The notes below the pieces were generated by a model, which searched no databases, was not told the DNA's origin, and saw nothing but the letters and a program-made list of their open reading frames with translations. A program made the position numbers and the translations under genes. From Puia sp. (GTDB taxonomy: Bacteria; Bacteroidota; Bacteroidia; Chitinophagales; Chitinophagaceae): a stretch of 48,647 nucleotides of DNA. Location of the stretch: positions 1 through 48,647 of the forward strand of contig JARLGZ010000221.1 of assembly GCA_031292515.1 (NCBI GenBank), written 5' to 3'. Shown here piece by piece: positions 17,970 through 26,181 of this stretch. Position 1 is the first letter of the stretch. The number at the start of each line of letters is the position of its first letter.

Positions 17970-18680
17970 TTAAATATTGACCAATTCCGCTTTCCGGGAC
18001 GCGGCCCCCTGTTTGGAGTGGATAAACAGCGCCTCCAGGATCAATCGGCCATCCGTATTGCCGAGCGCGGCAGAACAAGCCCTTTCCGGATGGGGCATCA
18101 TGCCAAAGACATTCCGGGACGTATTACAAATACCCGCAATATTACGAAGGGAGCCATTGGGATTACCGGCGGCATTGACATTCCCCGCTGCATCGCAATA
18201 CCGGTAGATCACCTGGCCGTTTTTCTCCAGTCCATCGAGCGTTTCCTTATCCGCGTAATACCTGCCCTCACCGTGGGCAATAGGAATCTTCAGCGCCTTC
18301 CCGCCGTCCCCTTCCCCGCGCATATATATATTTTTGCTGATAAACTGTTGATTGACATTGCGTAAGAGAACCCCTGGCAGAAGATGCGACTCGCAAAGGA
18401 TCTGGAATCCATTGCAGACGCCCAGGACCTTACCGCCCCGCCCCGCAAATTCGATGACGCTTTGCATCAGGGGGCTGAATCGCGCAATCGCGCCGCACCG
18501 GAGATAGTCCCCATAGGAGAACCCTCCCGGCAGAACGATGCAGTCTTCCGTGCTGAAGGCGCTGAGATCCGTATCCTTATGCCATAACATGATGACTTCC
18601 TGGCCCAGATCGTATTGCAGCGCATTTTGCATGTCACGATCGCAATTGGAACCCGGGAAAACGACGACGCCAAACTTCAT
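17970..18680 (-). CDS. purQ: Phosphoribosylformylglycinamidine synthase, glutaminase subunit
   Basis: 236 residues. Class I glutamine amidotransferase that supplies ammonia to PurL for step four of purine synthesis. Start [17 protein letters not shown] is the canonical PurQ start; eight codons upstream (from 18704) are excluded because they overlap the promoter box. Nucleophile Cys in [11 protein letters not shown], and the His/Glu of the triad in MMPHPERA. Separate PurQ implies small PurL plus PurS encoded elsewhere. Confidence 0.95.
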   Translation of the reverse strand: MKFGVVVFPGSNCDRDMQNALQYDLGQEVIMLWHKDTDLSAFSTEDCIVLPGGFSYGDYLRCGAIARFSPLMQSVIEFAGRGGKVLGVCNGFQILCESHLLPGVLLRNVNQQFISKNIYMRGEGDGGKALKIPIAHGEGRYYADKETLDGLEKNGQVIYRYCDAAGNVNAAGNPNGSLRNIAGICNTSRNVFGMMPHPERACSAALGNTDGRLILEALFIHSKQGAASRKAELVNI

Positions 18681-18701
18681 AAATGATAGTTGCTTGAAGA
18701 G

Positions 18702-18709
18702 CAAAATTA
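18702..18709 (-). promoter_or_regulatory. -7 promoter box of purQ (TAATTTTG)
   Basis: Exact TAnnTTTG match on the minus strand, 21 bp before the purQ ATG, giving a leader of about 16 nt. Confidence 0.5.
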
Positions 18710-18777
18710 CGCCAAAATCCCGATTATTCCGATCAAAACCCCTGGCCGCCTGGGATCGTTTTTTTGCCTACTTTCTT

Positions 18778-19515
18778 TCAATGTATTTTCTGATCCATGC
18801 GAAACTGCATCTCCTTGTCCTTACTTCTCGCCAGCAGCAACACCTGTCTTACTGTTTCGGTCGCCGACGCCCGATTCTGCCCGGTTACGAGGCGTCGGTC
18901 GGTCACCACGTGACAGGACGCCATGGGCCCCTTGCTGTAGACAGCTCCCAATTCGACAAGCTTCGATTCTAAAAGGAGAGGGGGTATTTCCGGCCACCGG
19001 GAACTCTCTTGTTCCTCGTTGCTGTAAGCAGTCAGCCTCCTGCCGGCAACCAGGGGACGGCCGTCATATCTTGTCAACAAGATCATCGCGGCCAGCGCAT
19101 GACCCACGAAGCCTATCGGGATCTGCTGCCGTATAAAATAGCCGACCAATTGCTGTAATCGTTTATCTTTTGGAAAATTCCATAGGGCCCCATATCCCCC
19201 GGCCAAAAACACCAGGTCGAAATCCTCCTTGCGCACTTCATTCAGCGGAAGCATATGTGTACTGTGATACAGGGCCTGCGGGTCCTGCCGGAAACGAAGG
19301 ACACAGTCCGGAGCCGACCCCGGGACAGGAGAAGAGGCATCGACAGGAATATGGCCGCCGTCCGGACTGACAATCGTAATGCATTCCCCGGCATCTCTCA
19401 ATACATAGTACGGCGCCGCCAGGTCTTCCATCCACACACCCGTTCCGTAACCCGGGTCCCCGTCATTTTCATGCGTGTCGGCAATGAGTAAACTTCTTAA
19501 AGACTGCATAGCCAT
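18778..19515 (-). CDS. DJ-1/PfpI superfamily protein lacking the nucleophilic cysteine
   Basis: 245 residues. The fold is clear: MQSLRSLLIAD, TGVWMEDLAAPYYVLRDAGECITIVSPDGG (Hsp31/YajL-type Glu region), the FDLVFLAGGYGALWNF motif, and then IGFVGHALAAM where active members have a Cys-His nucleophile elbow. Here Cys is replaced by Gly; the His is kept. So the usual glyoxalase/deglycase or peptidase chemistry is unlikely, and a structural, chaperone-like or binding role is more probable. Start chosen at 19515: the open frame continues to 19548 but those codons lie inside a terminator-like hairpin. Promoter box 1 points at this gene from about 100 bp upstream. Confidence 0.82.
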   Translation of the reverse strand: MAMQSLRSLLIADTHENDGDPGYGTGVWMEDLAAPYYVLRDAGECITIVSPDGGHIPVDASSPVPGSAPDCVLRFRQDPQALYHSTHMLPLNEVRKEDFDLVFLAGGYGALWNFPKDKRLQQLVGYFIRQQIPIGFVGHALAAMILLTRYDGRPLVAGRRLTAYSNEEQESSRWPEIPPLLLESKLVELGAVYSKGPMASCHVVTDRRLVTGQNRASATETVRQVLLLARSKDKEMQFRMDQKIH

Positions 19516-19523
19516 ATAGTTTA

Positions 19524-19592
19524 AAAACTGAAGGACGGAAGTCATCAACTCCCGTCCTTGCTGTTAACGTGTACATCAACATTCACCTGTCA
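19524..19592 (-). ncRNA. Predicted short terminated transcript (leader of the DJ-1 gene or small RNA A)
   Basis: Box 1 predicts a start near 19592 reading leftward. About 33 nt later a hairpin with 12-base arms (19531-19542 with 19548-19559, one mismatch, loop of 5) is followed by CAGTTTTT, a likely intrinsic terminator. Transcription would end before the DJ-1 start at 19515 unless read-through occurs, so this is either an attenuator leader or a 60-70 nt RNA. No experimental support; inferred from promoter and terminator only. Confidence 0.4.
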
Positions 19593-19597
19593 GGCCA

Positions 19598-19663
19598 CAA
19601 AAATGATGACCTTTATTCATCGGATTGTTATACACCTCCAAAAAAAAGTTATATCATTCACAT
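19598..19663 (-). promoter_or_regulatory. Island promoter box 1 (toward DJ-1 gene)
   Basis: On the plus strand, GTTATACACCTCC at 19627 and GTTATATCATTCACAT at 19648-19663 form the 21-bp-displaced repeat pair. The -7 box CATTTTTG lies at 19605-19598 on the minus strand after a 21-bp gap. Confidence 0.65.
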
Positions 19664-19669
19664 ATTTGC

Positions 19670-19735
19670 CAAATCATTCCCGCGCCCCTGAAACAACCTT
19701 TACACAATTGAAGGCGATTATTGTACAATTCACAC
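19670..19735 (-). promoter_or_regulatory. Island promoter box 2 (tandem with box 1)
   Basis: TTTACACAATTG at 19699 and ATTGTACAATTCACAC at 19720-19735, 21 bp apart. The sequence at the -7 position is ATGATTTG, which keeps only TTTG, so this copy may be an extra binding site rather than a promoter. It lies between the DJ-1 gene and the kinase. Confidence 0.55.
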
Positions 19736-19836
19736 ATTCTTCTAACGAAGAGAGATTAAGTAGTACCTTGTACGCATGCGGGAGCGGGCCGGTCAAGGGA
19801 AACCCGTCGGCAGAAAAGCTCATTGAAAATACAAAC

Positions 19837-22800
19837 ATGCCCGAAAAACAGAATAAAGACAAGGTAAAGGTTCCCTCATCCAACCTCTTCCCGGTAGTGG
19901 GGGTAGGCGCCTCCGCCGGCGGACTGGAAGCCTTTAAACGATTGGTCAGGGCCATCCCCGTCGATTCCGGCATGGCCTATATCCTGGTACAACACCTGGA
20001 ACCTACCCATGAGAGTATACTGGCGGAACTCCTGAAAAAAGTGACGCCTATTCCAATCCATGAAATCACCAATAACGTCCGGGTCGAACCGAACCAGATC
20101 TATATCATTCCCTCCAATAAGATGCTCACGGCCAATGACGGTGTCCTCCAGTTGAGTCCCCGGCCGCCAAGAAATGAGAAAAACATGCCCATCGACGTTT
20201 TCTTCACCTCCCTCGCGGAAGTCCACAAAAGCCATGCGATCGGCGTCGTTCTGTCCGGCACCGCCACCGACGGGACCCTGGGATTAAAAGCGATCAAAGA
20301 TTTAGGGGGCATTACCTTCGCGCAGGAACAAAAATCGGCTGCCTTCGAAGGGATGCCCCAAAGCGCCATCAACGCGGGGGTCGTAGACTTCATACTTCCC
20401 CCCGAAGAGATCCCCTTGCAACTGGTATCTCTAAACCAGACTTTCAAAGCCGCGCACACTCCGGACACGGCGGACCTCCAACAAAAAAACGAGGAGATTT
20501 TCAGGCAGTTGCTGTCCCTGCTGCGAATCCGGAGAGGCACAGACTTTACCTACTACAAACAATCCACCATCCGCCGCCGGATCCTGCGCAGGATGGGCCT
20601 GAACAAGATGAAGGACATCTCGGACTATCTCTCTTACACGACGGGAAACCCCGAAGAACAGGACATACTCTACCAGGACCTGCTGATCCCCGTTACGGAA
20701 TTTTTCCGCGATCCGAAGATATACGACACCCTAAACAGCAAGATATTTCCGCTCCTTTTTAAGGACAGGGACGAGAACAGCCCGGTAAGGATCTGGATTG
20801 CAGGGTGCTCGACCGGCGAAGAAGCCTATTCGATGGCTATCTGTCTCCGCGAATACCAGGAGACCATAACAGGGAATTATAAGATACAGCTTTTCGCCAC
20901 CGATCTCTCCGAAAGATCCATCACAAAGGCAAGAAGCGGCATCTATACAAAAGCGGCTGTCACCGGGGTCAGCGCCGGTCAATTGGAAAAATACTTTACA
21001 CGCGTGAACGGAAACTTTCAGATCAACAAGTTTATCCGGGAAACGTGCGTATTCGCCCATCATGACATGCTAAAAGACCCGCCGTTTGCAAAGATGGACC
21101 TCATAAGCTGCCGCAATGTACTGATCTACATGGAACCCTTCCTGCAAAAGAGAGCGCTCACGACTTTTCACTATGCGTTGAAAGAGACCGGCTTCCTGCT
21201 GCTCGGAAAATCCGAAACCTCCGGCCCGGCCGCTGAATTATTCGCCTCTTTTGACAAAAACGACCGGCTATATACAAAAAAAATGACTCCCGGGAAGCGT
21301 TTGCCCCTGTCAGCCGGCCGGACCCTGAGCCAGGTCAAAGACCGGAACCGGTCCCTGGTCAAACAGACAGGCCGGGAAGACTTTCAAAAGGATGCGGATG
21401 ATATCATTCTGTCCCATTACAGCCCTGCCGGCGTCGTTGTAAACGAACAGTTTGACATCGTACAATTCAGGGGGTCCACCGGCCCCTGGCTGGAGCCTTC
21501 GCCTGGCAAGCCCAGCCTGAATGTGCTGAAAATGGCCCGGGAAGGCCTGGGATTCGAATTGAGGAATATCCTGCATAAAGTGAAAACAGGTAAAAAATCA
21601 CAGATTAAAGAGAACATTAGCCTCCAGATCGCAGGCAAAAAACGATCGGTAAGTCTCGAAGTCCATCCGCTCACCAATACGGTCGAACCCCATTACCTCG
21701 TCCTGTTCAAAGAACAGGATCATCCTGCCCCCCTGGACACAGGGCTTGACGGGACCCGGCAGGATCCCCCGGATATTCAGCAGGATCAAAAAAGGAGCAA
21801 AGAACTGCAAAAACTGGAAAAAGAGCTGGGGCAGCTCCGCGAAGACATGAGAAGCGTCACCGAAGACCAGGAAGCGATCAATGAAGAACTGCAGAGTGCG
21901 AACGAAGAGCTCCTATCCGGCAGCGAAGAACTGCAAAGCCTGAACGAGGAACTGGAGACCTCAAAAGAAGAGATACAAAGCACCAACGAAGAGCTGACCA
22001 CCTTAAACCACGAGCTTTTCGACCGGAACGAGCAATTGAATCTTTCCCGTATGTACGCGGAGTCCATTGTAGGAACGATCCGGGAACCCCTTATCATCAT
22101 CGACAAAAACATGTATGTCAAAACCGCCAACAGATCCTATTATGAGAAATTCAATACCACCGAAGAGGCGACAGAAGGGAAATTATTCTACCAGATCGGA
22201 AAAGACCAGTGGAATATACCCGCCCTCCGCCTGGCCCTGGAAAAGATCCTGCTGGAGGAAAAGAAGATAACCGGTTTTGAGATCCAGCAAACTTTCCCGC
22301 ATATCGGCGAACGCATCATGATGATGAACGCCAGCAGGATCTACCGGGAGGACAACGCGGAACAGCTGATCCTGCTGGCAATCGAAGACATCACCGAGGT
22401 GAAAAAACTGGCATCCGACCTGAAAGACTTCACACTTGCGCTGGAAAGACAGGTTGAAGAGAGGACCCTGGCGCTGAAAGAAGCCAACGCCTCTCTCAAA
22501 CAATCAAATGAGCACCTGGCACAATTCGCAACCATCGCATCCCACGATCTCCAGGAACCGCTGCGTAAGATCAGGACCTTCGCAAACCTGCTGAACATCA
22601 AGTATAGCAAGGACATAACGGGCACAGCCAGGGAACTGATCGAAAAGATTGGCCTGTCGGCAGAACGTATGTCCGCCCTGATCAAAGACGTGCTCAATTT
22701 TTCCAAAATACTGGACTCGAAGGCCGCCTTTGAAAAGACCGACCTGAACGCCATCCTCCTGCATGTGATAACCGATTTTGATTTGCAGATCGCCCAAAAA

Positions 22801-23223
22801 AACGCGACCGTAACACACGAACCCCTGCCGCATTGCGTAGCCATTCCGCTGCAGATCCACCAGCTTTTCGGAAATTTACTCAGCAATGCGCTGAAATTCT
22901 CCAAGCCCGGGTTGGATCCGGTCATCGACATTTCTTCCAGGACCCTGTCACCGGAGGAAACTGCAAAATTCCCGGCACTGAACAGCAAGAACCGGTATTG
23001 TGAGATCGTATTCCGGGACAATGGAATCGGCTTCGACGAGCAGTTTTCGGAGCAGATGTTCCTGATCTTCCAGCGACTGAACGCAAGGGAACAATTCGAA
23101 GGCACGGGCATCGGCCTCGCCTTGTGCAAAAACATCATCATGACTCATCATGGCGAAATCTACGCGGTTTCCAGGGAGGGAGAAGGGGCCCAAATTCATG
23201 TAATCCTTCCCCTATCGCAATAA
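19837..23223 (+). CDS. CheB-CheR-PAS hybrid sensor histidine kinase
   Basis: 1128 residues. Order: CheB methylesterase-like (about 17-205; GVGASAGGLEAF with Ser, HLEPTHES with His, GTATDGTLGLKAIKDLGG with Asp); CheR N-terminal and SAM-methyltransferase domains (about 225-500; AGCSTGEEAY near 323, SCRNVLIYM); a long Glu-rich coiled coil (about 650-735, repeats of NEELQS); PAS (about 745-870); coiled coil; HisKA with His903 in ASHDLQEPLRK; and HATPase_c (NLLSNALKF, DNGIGF, GTGIGLALCK). No receiver domain, and no transmembrane segment. It probably signals through the single-domain regulator downstream. Start at 19837 (MPEKQNKDK): the frame is open for 93 more codons but that stretch contains promoter boxes 1 and 2. 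A -7-like TACCTTG lies at 19764. Confidence 0.93.
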   Translation: MPEKQNKDKVKVPSSNLFPVVGVGASAGGLEAFKRLVRAIPVDSGMAYILVQHLEPTHESILAELLKKVTPIPIHEITNNVRVEPNQIYIIPSNKMLTANDGVLQLSPRPPRNEKNMPIDVFFTSLAEVHKSHAIGVVLSGTATDGTLGLKAIKDLGGITFAQEQKSAAFEGMPQSAINAGVVDFILPPEEIPLQLVSLNQTFKAAHTPDTADLQQKNEEIFRQLLSLLRIRRGTDFTYYKQSTIRRRILRRMGLNKMKDISDYLSYTTGNPEEQDILYQDLLIPVTEFFRDPKIYDTLNSKIFPLLFKDRDENSPVRIWIAGCSTGEEAYSMAICLREYQETITGNYKIQLFATDLSERSITKARSGIYTKAAVTGVSAGQLEKYFTRVNGNFQINKFIRETCVFAHHDMLKDPPFAKMDLISCRNVLIYMEPFLQKRALTTFHYALKETGFLLLGKSETSGPAAELFASFDKNDRLYTKKMTPGKRLPLSAGRTLSQVKDRNRSLVKQTGREDFQKDADDIILSHYSPAGVVVNEQFDIVQFRGSTGPWLEPSPGKPSLNVLKMAREGLGFELRNILHKVKTGKKSQIKENISLQIAGKKRSVSLEVHPLTNTVEPHYLVLFKEQDHPAPLDTGLDGTRQDPPDIQQDQKRSKELQKLEKELGQLREDMRSVTEDQEAINEELQSANEELLSGSEELQSLNEELETSKEEIQSTNEELTTLNHELFDRNEQLNLSRMYAESIVGTIREPLIIIDKNMYVKTANRSYYEKFNTTEEATEGKLFYQIGKDQWNIPALRLALEKILLEEKKITGFEIQQTFPHIGERIMMMNASRIYREDNAEQLILLAIEDITEVKKLASDLKDFTLALERQVEERTLALKEANASLKQSNEHLAQFATIASHDLQEPLRKIRTFANLLNIKYSKDITGTARELIEKIGLSAERMSALIKDVLNFSKILDSKAAFEKTDLNAILLHVITDFDLQIAQKNATVTHEPLPHCVAIPLQIHQLFGNLLSNALKFSKPGLDPVIDISSRTLSPEETAKFPALNSKNRYCEIVFRDNGIGFDEQFSEQMFLIFQRLNAREQFEGTGIGLALCKNIIMTHHGEIYAVSREGEGAQIHVILPLSQ

Positions 23224-23308
23224 AATTCGTTTGTAAACATTCCGCCTGACCAACAGACTGACCGGCAAAATCAACAATAAACATACACACTGTTAAATAT
23301 ACAATCGC

Positions 23309-23707
23309 ATGAAAAAAGAACTAAATATCCTGCTGGTGGACGACGACGCCGATGACCGGGAACTGTTTTTTGAAGCGGTAAAACAGGTCGATGAGACGAT
23401 AAAAGGCATTGGCCTCAGCAACGGAAAGGATGCCTTGACTTACTTGCGGGACGAGCACAACACCCTCCCGGATTTCATCTTCCTGGACCTCCGAATGCAT
23501 GGGATCAGCGGTGAAAAATGCCTGCATGAAATAAAAAAAGACAGCAGACTGAAACCCATTCCCGTGATCGTATACACCACTTCCAGGGAAAGCGAGGAAT
23601 CGGCCGAACTGATCAGATCCGGCGCGGCGCATTTCATGACCAAACCAACTTTTCCCGACGATATTTATTATATGCTGTCCGTCGTACTGGGCGAAAAATG
23701 GAAATAG
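23309..23707 (+). CDS. Single-domain response regulator (Rcp1-like receiver)
   Basis: 132 residues, one CheY-like receiver and no output domain. Acid pocket VDDDADDRE, phospho-acceptor Asp in FIFLDLRMHG, Thr in YTTSRE and Lys in MTKPTFPDD. The RELFFEAV/KDALTYLRDE pattern is typical of the Rcp1 class paired with soluble histidine kinases. It lies 85 bp after the kinase and very likely takes phosphate from it, acting by protein contact because there is no DNA-binding domain. Confidence 0.92.
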   Translation: MKKELNILLVDDDADDRELFFEAVKQVDETIKGIGLSNGKDALTYLRDEHNTLPDFIFLDLRMHGISGEKCLHEIKKDSRLKPIPVIVYTTSRESEESAELIRSGAAHFMTKPTFPDDIYYMLSVVLGEKWK

Positions 23708-23724
23708 CATAAAATTTATCTTTT

Positions 23725-24141
23725 ATGACCACCGATTCCCTCATGACCCTGCACCTGCAGATAATCTGGCTTTTCATCCTGTCGATCCCGGTCGCCTGTA
23801 TCGCCTGGACCGTCACGCACGAGGAGATCTTCTCCGAACCCCGCGCCTATTGCAAACGGCAAAGTATGACGGGGAAGACCCTCCTGCACAGGAAATTCTT
23901 CTATCTTTTCACCTGCGAATATTGTTTCAGCTTCTATGTTACCGCGCTGCTGCTGTTCATCACCAGATACCGGCTGTTATTCGCCGATTGGCGCGGGTAC
24001 CTGATCGCCGGGTTTTCGCTGATCTGGATCGCCAATATTTATATGAGCCTCTTCCTGTTCATCCGTACCGACATAAAGAACGAGGGGATAGACTCCAGGA
24101 TAAAAGAGACTGAATTGAAGAACTGTTCTGAAAAAATATAA
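23725..24141 (+). CDS. Small membrane protein with CEYC motif
   Basis: 138 residues, about three hydrophobic segments (10-30, 65-85 and 93-115). Between the first two lies a basic loop followed by FYLFTCEYCFSFYVTALLL, a CxxC at the membrane entry. The C terminus is charged and probably cytosolic. No family recognised with confidence. It starts 17 bp after the response regulator and ends 2 bp before the next gene, so the three genes and the kinase look like one operon. Confidence 0.7.
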   Translation: MTTDSLMTLHLQIIWLFILSIPVACIAWTVTHEEIFSEPRAYCKRQSMTGKTLLHRKFFYLFTCEYCFSFYVTALLLFITRYRLLFADWRGYLIAGFSLIWIANIYMSLFLFIRTDIKNEGIDSRIKETELKNCSEKI

Positions 24142-24143
24142 CC

Positions 24144-24581
24144 ATGCCGGATAAAACAAACAAAATGGACGAAGAAATCATCAACCCTATTTTAAAAGTG
24201 AAGAAACTGGGTATCTGGATGGACCACTCCAACGCCCATCTGATGGAATTTACGACGGAGCCCATTACGACGAAGATCATTACCTCGAAATTCACCCACC
24301 AGGAAAAGGAACACAGTCTGAGTAAGGGAGAGAAACTGATGCACCACACGGAACGGCACCAGCAATCCGCCTACTACAAGAAATTGGGAGATGCCATCCT
24401 GGACTATGAAGACGTGATCATTTTCGGCCCCACCGAAGCAAAAAAAGAACTACTAAACCTCCTGAGGGCAGATCGTCATTTTGAAAAAATCAGGATTGAA
24501 ATCGAAGAGGCGGACAAAATGACCCAGAACCAGCAGCACGCCTTCGTGAGAGAGTATTTTTCAAAACGCGAATTGCGCTGA
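24144..24581 (+). CDS. Conserved small cytosolic protein, possibly release-factor (baeRF) fold
   Basis: 145 residues, no signal or membrane segment. LGIWMDHSNAHLMEF near the start and YEDVIIFGPTEAKKELLNLL near residue 105 resemble the C-terminal L7Ae-like domain of bacterial relatives of archaeal-eukaryotic release factors, in which GPxEAKxEL is conserved; this is a pattern-level resemblance only. It is rich in His/Glu/Lys. An alternative start is Met8. Last gene of the presumed kinase operon; a degenerate tandem repeat follows its stop. Confidence 0.6.
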   Translation: MPDKTNKMDEEIINPILKVKKLGIWMDHSNAHLMEFTTEPITTKIITSKFTHQEKEHSLSKGEKLMHHTERHQQSAYYKKLGDAILDYEDVIIFGPTEAKKELLNLLRADRHFEKIRIEIEEADKMTQNQQHAFVREYFSKRELR

Positions 24582-24608
24582 CCCGGCCACCCCTCATATA
24601 CCGGACAG

Positions 24609-24690
24609 CCTGAGGAATAAGCCCGAGGAATAAAACTGAGGAATAAAGCCGAGGGATATAAGGCTGAGGAATATAAGGCTGAGGAATAGT
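24609..24690. repeat. Degenerate 13-15 bp tandem repeat (CTGAGGAATATAAGG)
   Basis: Six units with core GAGGAATA from just after the stop at 24581 to about 24690. No coding sense on either strand. Confidence 0.8.
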
Positions 24691-24699
24691 CCCTAATGC

Positions 24700-24755
24700 A
24701 AAAAAAGGACTGGATAAAAATCCAGTCCCTTAAATATTCCTCTATACTCTAGGCC
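24700..24755 (-). ncRNA. Predicted small RNA B
   Basis: Promoter box 3 predicts a leftward start near 24755. The transcript would be about 55 nt and end in a perfect 9-bp hairpin GGACTGGAT/ATCCAGTCC (24707-24715 with 24720-24728) followed by seven T on the minus strand. There is no reading frame longer than a few codons. The segment AGTATAGAGG just before the hairpin resembles AGTATTAGAGG at the same place in small RNA C. Inference from promoter plus terminator. Confidence 0.45.
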
Positions 24756-24760
24756 CGCAT

Positions 24761-24826
24761 TAAAGATAAAGGCCAAACCCGTGTAAGGTTTTACATCTAA
24801 TCCGGAATAAGTTACATAATTCACAC
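24761..24826 (-). promoter_or_regulatory. Island promoter box 3 (toward small RNA B)
   Basis: TTTACATCTAATCC at 24790 and GTTACATAATTCACAC at 24811-24826, displaced by 21 bp. The -7 box TATCTTTA lies on the minus strand at 24768-24761 after a 21-bp gap. Confidence 0.68.
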
Positions 24827-24894
24827 ATCGGGGCTCAAAAACCAAAAGAGCAATGAATGCCAGGCCAGATCCCGGTTGATGCATAAGACCGGAC

Positions 24895-24960
24895 CTGTGA
24901 ATCATATAAGCCCCGCGGAGTAACATGTAACACGGCCAGGAAGCGATTGCGTTATCTTGT
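24895..24960 (+). promoter_or_regulatory. Island promoter box 4 (toward the SPFH gene)
   Basis: CTGTGAATCATATAAG at 24895-24910, second copy ending GTAACATGTAAC at 24931, a 21-bp gap, then TATCTTGT at 24953-24960. The ATG at 24965 follows within 4 bases, so the leader would be very short. Confidence 0.7.
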
Positions 24961-24964
24961 CCCC

Positions 24965-25891
24965 ATGAAAAGCAAAAGCATATTCTCCTTCTTCATATTT
25001 GTCCTGATTCTTGGGATCGGCCTGGCGGCAGCCTACGCCGTATACGACGTCTCAAACGTCGGGAAAACCGCGGGCATTGGGGTGGCCACCTTCCTGATAG
25101 CCATTCTGATCTCTTCTGCAATCAAAGTTGCGGACCCCTGGGATAAGGCTGTGGTACTCCGGCTGGGCCATTTCCACTCTTTGAGAGGCCCCGGACTGTT
25201 CTTCATCATCCCTATCCTGGATACCATCCCCTATTGGATCGACACACGAGTGATCACAACCTCCTTCAAAGCCGAAAAAACGCTTACGAAAGACACCGTG
25301 CCCGTCGACGTGGATGCCGTCCTTTTCTGGAAAGTGATGGATCCTCAGAAAGCCGCCCTCGAAGTTGCGGACTATCTCAGCGCGATCAGCTGGGCGGCAC
25401 AAACCGCATTGCGCGATGTGATCGGCAAGACCATGTTATCCGACATGCTGGAGGGGAGAGATAAGATTAGCAACGTGTTGCAGACGATTATCGACGAGCG
25501 CACCGAGCCTTGGGGCATCCACGTTAACTCCGTCGAAGTGAAAGACGTATTGATTCCCCCCGCACTGGAGAATGCTATGTCCATGCAGGCCCAGGCGGAA
25601 AGAGAACGACAGGCGCGTGTAATTCTCGGGGATTCGGAAAGACAGGTGGCAGAGAAGTTCGGGGAAGCAGCCCTCACCTACGCCAATAACCCGGTCGCCC
25701 TCCATTTGAGAGCCATGAATATGCTTTATGAAGGGTTAAAGCAGAACTCAACCATCGTAATCGTCCCGAGTTCGGCCATAGACACCATGCAGTTGGGTAG
25801 CATGGCCGGGTTGACAGCGTTGACAATGGGAATCGGACAGGATAAGACTGCCAAGGAGAACAGCGCCATCGCGAAAGCCTCCGCGGACTAA
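24965..25891 (+). CDS. SPFH/Band 7 (slipin/stomatin-like) membrane protein
   Basis: 308 residues. Two N-terminal hydrophobic segments (about 5-25 and 38-55), then the SPFH domain (about 60-210): VVLRLGHFHSLRGPGLFFIIP, TKDTVPVDVDAVLFWKV, and ALRDVIGKTMLSDMLEGRD. A coiled-coil region rich in Ala/Glu/Arg follows (MQAQAERERQARVILGDSE). Such proteins form membrane scaffolds and often guard membrane proteases. No NfeD partner gene is adjacent. Start at 24965: the frame is open from 24947 but the six extra codons cover the -7 box. Confidence 0.92.
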   Translation: MKSKSIFSFFIFVLILGIGLAAAYAVYDVSNVGKTAGIGVATFLIAILISSAIKVADPWDKAVVLRLGHFHSLRGPGLFFIIPILDTIPYWIDTRVITTSFKAEKTLTKDTVPVDVDAVLFWKVMDPQKAALEVADYLSAISWAAQTALRDVIGKTMLSDMLEGRDKISNVLQTIIDERTEPWGIHVNSVEVKDVLIPPALENAMSMQAQAERERQARVILGDSERQVAEKFGEAALTYANNPVALHLRAMNMLYEGLKQNSTIVIVPSSAIDTMQLGSMAGLTALTMGIGQDKTAKENSAIAKASAD

Positions 25892-25976
25892 AAAAGTAAA
25901 AAACCATGACAGAAAAGGAAGATAATCTGACGGCAGAAAGTATATGGCTACTGGAGCTTTATGGGATAGAACCCCT

Positions 25977-26060
25977 AAAAAAAATAACGGGATCGGATGG
26001 AAATCCATTCCCGTTTTACCTCTAATACTTTAAAAAACCCTCAATAATTCTTTTGAAATC
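25977..26060 (-). ncRNA. Predicted small RNA C
   Basis: Promoter box 5, with a perfect -7 TATTTTTG, predicts a leftward start near 26060. The transcript of about 85 nt would end in a hairpin (AACGGGA/TCCCGTT with inner GGAT/ATCC, 25986-26015) and eight T on the minus strand. The segment AAGTATTAGAGG before the hairpin resembles the matching segment of small RNA B. The hairpin also serves the convergent SPFH transcript only weakly. Inferred, no expression evidence. Confidence 0.48.
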
Positions 26061-26065
26061 CACGT

Positions 26066-26130
26066 CAAAAATAGCCTGCCCCGAACAGCTTCGGTTACAG
26101 CATTCCTGTATTTTGTTACATCATTCACAC
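26066..26130 (-). promoter_or_regulatory. Island promoter box 5 (toward small RNA C)
   Basis: GTTACAGCATTCCTG at 26094 and GTTACATCATTCACAC at 26115-26130, displaced by 21 bp. The -7 box TATTTTTG lies at 26073-26066 after a 20-bp gap, an exact TAnnTTTG match. Confidence 0.72.
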
Positions 26131-26181
26131 CTTTCAGGATTCACCCTTTGCTTTTTTTAGGGTTCCCCCGGACCGCCAAAC

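Noticed and set aside
24693-24926. Leftward frame of 77 codons between the kinase operon and the SPFH gene
   Set aside because: Covers promoter boxes 3 and 4 and a terminator; no family-like features.
25906-26025. Rightward 39-codon ORF after the SPFH stop (MTEKEDNLTAESIW...)
   Set aside because: Its second half is the terminator hairpin of small RNA C; no ribosome site and no recognised family. It could be real, but the hairpin explains the sequence better.
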